A DNA stretch of 64,000 bases from an uncultured Coprococcus sp. (lineage in GTDB: Bacteria > Bacillota > Clostridia > Lachnospirales > Lachnospiraceae). A program made the position numbers and the translations under genes. Positions 60,737 to 64,000 of this stretch are shown here, piece after piece. The stretch is from assembly GCA_934277375.1 (NCBI GenBank), contig CAKQTZ010000007.1, positions 1-64,000 of the forward strand. The letters are read 5' to 3'. The number at the start of each line of letters is the position of its first letter. Position 1 is the first letter of the stretch. The notes under the pieces are model-generated. The model did not search any database. It saw only the letters and a list, made by a program, of their open reading frames with translations, and was not told where the DNA came from.

Positions 60737-60780
60737 CCTATCTCTTTATTATCTACTCATTTCTGAATAAACATATATCT

Positions 60781-63198
60781 TTATTTCATAACTATATTCA
60801 CAATACGTCCAGGAACATAGATCTCCTTGATAACATTACCGGTGAGCTTGTCGGCGATCACTTCCTTAGCCTTTGCGATAACCTCGTCCTTTGGATCCTC
60901 CTTGCCGATTGCAAGTGTTGCCTTGGTCTTACCGTTGATCTGTACAGCGATCTCTACTGTTGACTCAACCGTCTTTGCCTCATCGAACTCTGGCCATGCC
61001 TGCTGATATACATATCCGCCGTAGTTCTTTACTGACCACAGCTCCTCTGTGATATGAGGTGCAACAGGGTTTAACAGGATGAGCAGTGTCTTGAACTCAT
61101 CTGCTGTAACGCTTCCCTTCTTGTAGAAGTCATTGAGAAGTGCCATCATCGCTGCAATGGCTGTGTTGTACTTCAGGTTCTCAAAGTCATTTGAAACTTT
61201 CTTGATAACCTGATGCATCTTGGTCTCCATATCCTTGGAGTAGCCCTTCTCGTCTGTCACGATGTCCTGAAGCTTCCATACTCTGTCAAGGAATCTTCTA
61301 CATCCCTTAACACCATCCTCTGACCATGAAGCTGCAAGGTCAAATGCTCCGATGAACATCTCGTAGGTACGAAGTGTATCTGCACCGTATACATCTACGA
61401 TATCGTCAGGATTTACAACGTTACCTCTTGACTTACTCATCTTCTCGCCGTTCTCACCGAGGATCATTCCATGTGATGTTCTCTTCTGGTATGGCTCTGG
61501 TGTAGGAACTACGCCCTGATCATACAGGAACTTGTGCCAGAATCTTGAATACAGAAGGTGAAGTGTTGTGTGCTCCATTCCTCCGTTGTACCAGTCAACA
61601 GGAAGCCAGTACTTGAGCGCCTCCTTGCTTGCAAGAGCCTCTGTGTTGTGAGGATCTGTATATCTGAGGAAATACCATGATGATCCAGCCCACTGTGGCA
61701 TGGTATCTGTCTCTCTCTTTGCAGGGCCGCCACAGCATGGACATGTAGTGTTTACCCAGTCTGTCATAGCTGCAAGTGGTGACTCACCATTGTCTGTCGG
61801 CATGTAGCTGTCAACCTCCGGAAGGAGCAGTGGAAGCTGCCTCTCGTCGATTGGAACATAACCACACTTATCACAGTGAACGATAGGAATTGGCTCGCCC
61901 CAGTATCTCTGACGTGAGAATACCCAGTCACGGAGCTTGTAGTTGGTCTTTGCCTGACCGATGCCCTTCTCCTCAAGGAACTTGATCATCTTCTCCTTTG
62001 CGTCCTTTACCTCAAGTCCGTTGAGGAAATCTGAGTTGATGAGCACTCCCGTTGCCACATCTGTAAATGCAGCTTCATTTATATCTACTTCCTCGCCATC
62101 CTTTGCAACTACCTGGATGAGTGGAAGTCCGAACTTCTTTGCAAATTCCCAGTCTCTGTCATCATGTGCAGGAACCGCCATGATCGCACCTGTTCCGTAG
62201 CTCATAAGTACATAATCTGATACGTAAATTGGGATCTCCTTGCCGTTTACCGGATTGATAGCTGTGAGTCCGTCTATACATACACCGGTCTTATCCTTCG
62301 CAAGCTCTGAACGCTCGAAGTCGCTCTTCTTTGCTGCCTGCTCACGATATGCCTCGATGTCTGACCAGTTGCCAATCTCATCCTTGTACTTGTCAAGGAT
62401 TGGATGCTCTGGTGAAACTACCATATATGTTACTCCGAACAGTGTATCGCATCTTGTTGTATATATGCGGAGCTTGTCCTCTTTGCCCTTTACTGAGAAA
62501 TCTACCTCAGCTCCTGTTGAACGTCCGATCCAGTTCTTCTGTGAAACCTTTACACGCTCAATGTAATCCACGCCGTCAAGTCCCTCGATGAGCTTGTCTG
62601 CGTAATCTGTGATCTTGAGCATCCACTCAGACTTAACCTTGCGGACAACCTCGCTGCCACAACGCTCACATACGCCGTTGACAACCTCCTCATTTGCAAG
62701 ACCAACCTTACATGATGTACACCAGTTGATAGGCATCTCCTTCTTGTATGCGAGACCAGCCTTGAAAAGCTTAAGAAATATCCACTGTGTCCACTTGTAG
62801 TATTCAGGATCTGTTGTGTTGATCTCTCTGTCCCAGTCGAATGAGTATCCAAGTGAGTGGAGCTGTTTCTTGAATCTTGCAACATTTGTCTTGGTTACTT
62901 CCTTTGGATGGATCTTGTTCTTGATCGCATAGTTCTCTGTAGGGAGACCAAATGCATCCCATCCCATTGGATACAGAACGTTGTAGCCCTGCATTCTTCT
63001 CTTTCTTGCTACTATGTCCAGCGCTGTATATGGTCTTGGGTGACCTACGTGAAGTCCCTGTCCTGATGGGTATGGGAACTCAACTAACGCATAATACTTT
63101 GGTTTTGAATAATCATCTGTAGCAGCAAATGCCTTGTTGTCATCCCAGACCTTCTGCCACTTTCCTTCAACGACTTTGTGGTTGTATGTCTCAGCCAT
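60781..63198 (-). CDS. leuS: Leucyl-tRNA synthetase
   Basis: Class I synthetase of 805 residues. The HIGH motif reads HVGHPRPYT, the KMSKS motif EKMSKSRGN. Cysteine pairs (CTSCKVG, CERCGS; CDKCGY, CPCCGG) mark zinc-binding insertions. The editing domain carries its Thr-rich site ([14 protein letters not shown]) and the metal-free Asp in [11 protein letters not shown], so proofreading should work. AAGGAGG is 11 nt from the ATG at 63198. No T-box is seen in the 260-nt leader. NUDIX gene is upstream on the same strand. Confidence 0.96.
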   Translation of the reverse strand: MAETYNHKVVEGKWQKVWDDNKAFAATDDYSKPKYYALVEFPYPSGQGLHVGHPRPYTALDIVARKRRMQGYNVLYPMGWDAFGLPTENYAIKNKIHPKEVTKTNVARFKKQLHSLGYSFDWDREINTTDPEYYKWTQWIFLKLFKAGLAYKKEMPINWCTSCKVGLANEEVVNGVCERCGSEVVRKVKSEWMLKITDYADKLIEGLDGVDYIERVKVSQKNWIGRSTGAEVDFSVKGKEDKLRIYTTRCDTLFGVTYMVVSPEHPILDKYKDEIGNWSDIEAYREQAAKKSDFERSELAKDKTGVCIDGLTAINPVNGKEIPIYVSDYVLMSYGTGAIMAVPAHDDRDWEFAKKFGLPLIQVVAKDGEEVDINEAAFTDVATGVLINSDFLNGLEVKDAKEKMIKFLEEKGIGQAKTNYKLRDWVFSRQRYWGEPIPIVHCDKCGYVPIDERQLPLLLPEVDSYMPTDNGESPLAAMTDWVNTTCPCCGGPAKRETDTMPQWAGSSWYFLRYTDPHNTEALASKEALKYWLPVDWYNGGMEHTTLHLLYSRFWHKFLYDQGVVPTPEPYQKRTSHGMILGENGEKMSKSRGNVVNPDDIVDVYGADTLRTYEMFIGAFDLAASWSEDGVKGCRRFLDRVWKLQDIVTDEKGYSKDMETKMHQVIKKVSNDFENLKYNTAIAAMMALLNDFYKKGSVTADEFKTLLILLNPVAPHITEELWSVKNYGGYVYQQAWPEFDEAKTVESTVEIAVQINGKTKATLAIGKEDPKDEVIAKAKEVIADKLTGNVIKEIYVPGRIVNIVMK

Positions 63199-63337
63199 TT
63201 TTGAAAATGCCTCCTTGAAATTGTTCTTTGATATCTTTAATATCAATCAATTTTTGATAATTCTGATGCTTTATGCCTTGATCATTATCTGTTCAGGCTG
63301 TAGCGTATTTTCAGCCTTATTCTCTCTAATCTTAACT

Positions 63338-63365
63338 ATATTAGCATATAAGCTGTGTTTTTCAA
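63338..63365 (-). promoter_or_regulatory. Putative promoter of leuS
   Basis: TTGAAA (63360-63365) and TAATAT (63338-63343) on the minus strand with a 16-bp spacer; TG lies one base before the -10 (TGCTAATAT), an extended type. It leaves a leader of about 135 nt before leuS. Confidence 0.55.
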
Positions 63366-63461
63366 ACTGTTTTTTAGTATATACCCTGCATATTCTTTGT
63401 ACGCCCTGTTCTGCTGATTTGGGCTTTGATCTCATTTTCTGCATATCACAAACTGCAATTC

Positions 63462-63962
63462 TTATTCAAATACTTTTTTGATGCTGTCATAGTGAAGAAA
63501 GATGCCCTGCTCTGCATATTCTTTTATCTCATCCAAAGTTGCCAGCTTAAAACCGTCAGTCTCTGCCTCCTGAGGTCTGACATCATCTTCTGTAAAATCA
63601 CCTGTGAACTTGTACACGTCCACAAAGTAGTTATCTTTCTCTTCCGGGTTATCTCTTCTATATGTAAACTGCAGACCACCATCGAAATCACTTACATCTA
63701 TACCAGTCTCCTCTATAACTTCTCTTCTGACAGCCTCTATGGACGACTCTCCCGCCTGCACTCCGCCGCCGGATACCTCCCACCAGCCTGCTGCCCATGC
63801 CTTTGTCATGACGCGCTTTGTTATCAGGTACTTTCCATCTCTGTTCTGGAGCACACCGAGCACTGTGAGGTGATAATCCCCCGGCTGCATATTCCAGTCA
63901 TTTCTCTTCATAGTGCGCCCTGTCGGCTGCTTGTTCACATCGTAAATATCCCAGTATTCCAT
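63462..63962 (-). CDS. NUDIX hydrolase
   Basis: A 166-residue NUDIX protein. The box GGGVQAGESSIEAVRREVIEETGI (longest run not shown whole; G, E and the REVIEETGI core at about 78-100) is intact with all Glu ligands. The N-terminus YWDIYDVNKQPTGR and length resemble the IDI/YfcD-like NUDIX group acting on nucleoside or isoprenoid diphosphates. It ends 260 nt before leuS and has its start 38 nt from the window edge, with GAGG upstream. Substrate unknown. Confidence 0.9.
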   Translation of the reverse strand: MEYWDIYDVNKQPTGRTMKRNDWNMQPGDYHLTVLGVLQNRDGKYLITKRVMTKAWAAGWWEVSGGGVQAGESSIEAVRREVIEETGIDVSDFDGGLQFTYRRDNPEEKDNYFVDVYKFTGDFTEDDVRPQEAETDGFKLATLDEIKEYAEQGIFLHYDSIKKVFE

Positions 63963-64000
63963 CTCTGATTGTCCTCTTTCTTCTTCGTATTTATTCCATA

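Larger units (their letters stand above)
60232..60780. other. AT-rich intergenic region with promoter and possible gene remnant
   Basis: This 550-bp gap separates the type VII-like operon from leuS. Apart from the promoter at 60355-60383 and the hairpin near 60700, the plus strand has a stretch of coding-like sequence: an open frame 60553-60678 ending KSYKLIKYPINDTSTIFK and, before an in-frame TAA at 60550, GYSPEVGAKIRYLESRSEK. No ribosome binding site is evident. It may be the decayed 3' end of a gene lost when the operon was inserted. Confidence 0.35.

Noticed and set aside
63199..63461. T-box leader in front of leuS
   Set aside because: No TGGNACCGCG-like T-box sequence and no terminator with alternative pairing found in the leader.

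Overview
The window reads as chromosomal DNA from a Lachnospiraceae-type Clostridia, probably close to Coprococcus. This rests on strong AGGAGG ribosome binding sites, Gram-positive operon orders, an AUU-started infC behind a structured leader, a Csp-like S8 protease, a DUF6465 protein and a yybP-ykoY/mntP pair. The genus is inferred from overall gene style, not from a marker gene. Most genes lie on the minus strand, and no integrase, transposase, prophage or CRISPR array was seen.

Layout. 1-880: two tandem tRNA-Leu(AAG) genes and one small unknown gene. 1.1-2.6 kb: infC-rpmI-rplT with promoter, leader and attenuator. 2.6-11.7 kb: a long minus-strand run of deacetylase, folC, HD protein, folP, folBK, pheA, ppx and ppk (folate, phenylalanine and polyphosphate). 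11.8-18.5 kb: a lipoprotein, a four-gene thrH operon, a Csp-like subtilase and a DUF885 lipoprotein. 18.6-21 kb: mntP under a manganese riboswitch, then a long-linker ClpX. 21.2-24.1 kb: nitrogen genes (P-II protein, AraC regulator, ammonium transporter with an attenuator-like leader). 24.1-32.5 kb: an alpha/beta-hydrolase-like protein without a nucleophile elbow, a histone-H1-like DUF6465 protein, murF, an XPD-like helicase, DJ-1, CYTH, DUF1189 and HAD proteins. 32.6-36.7 kb: ribD-ribE-ribBA-ribH under an FMN riboswitch. 36.7-40.2 kb: a three-gene cassette with a sigma region-4-like protein, an XpaC-like membrane protein and a binding-protein/VWA fusion. 40.4-46.8 kb: a repeat cluster, yqeG, hisS, an unknown 685-residue protein and a membrane-anchored MutS-like ATPase. 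47-53.8 kb: repeat-rich and membrane proteins, a TPM operon, a Cys/Gly-rich protein, an XRE regulator and a BspA-like surface protein. 60.8-64 kb: leuS and a NUDIX hydrolase.

The most unusual region is 54.0-60.4 kb, an AT-rich six-gene operon with its own promoter and terminator. It encodes a soluble FtsK/EssC-type ATPase with a coiled-coil N-terminus, a 363-residue protein with a secretion-type helical N-terminus and an HNH/EndoVII-like C-terminus, three ESX-like small helical proteins and a two-TM protein. One small protein (54935-55222) repeats the N-terminus of the 363-residue protein; the other two are paralogues with a shared Cys-x-Asp-Asn-Met-Gly motif. EsaA, EssA, EssB and FHA parts are not visible. 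It looks like a minimal, divergent type VII-like secretion or polymorphic-toxin system and is the best candidate for an undescribed system here.

Start codons were moved from the longest reading frame where a ribosome binding site clearly marks an internal start. All functions are read from sequence motifs and family knowledge; no search was run.
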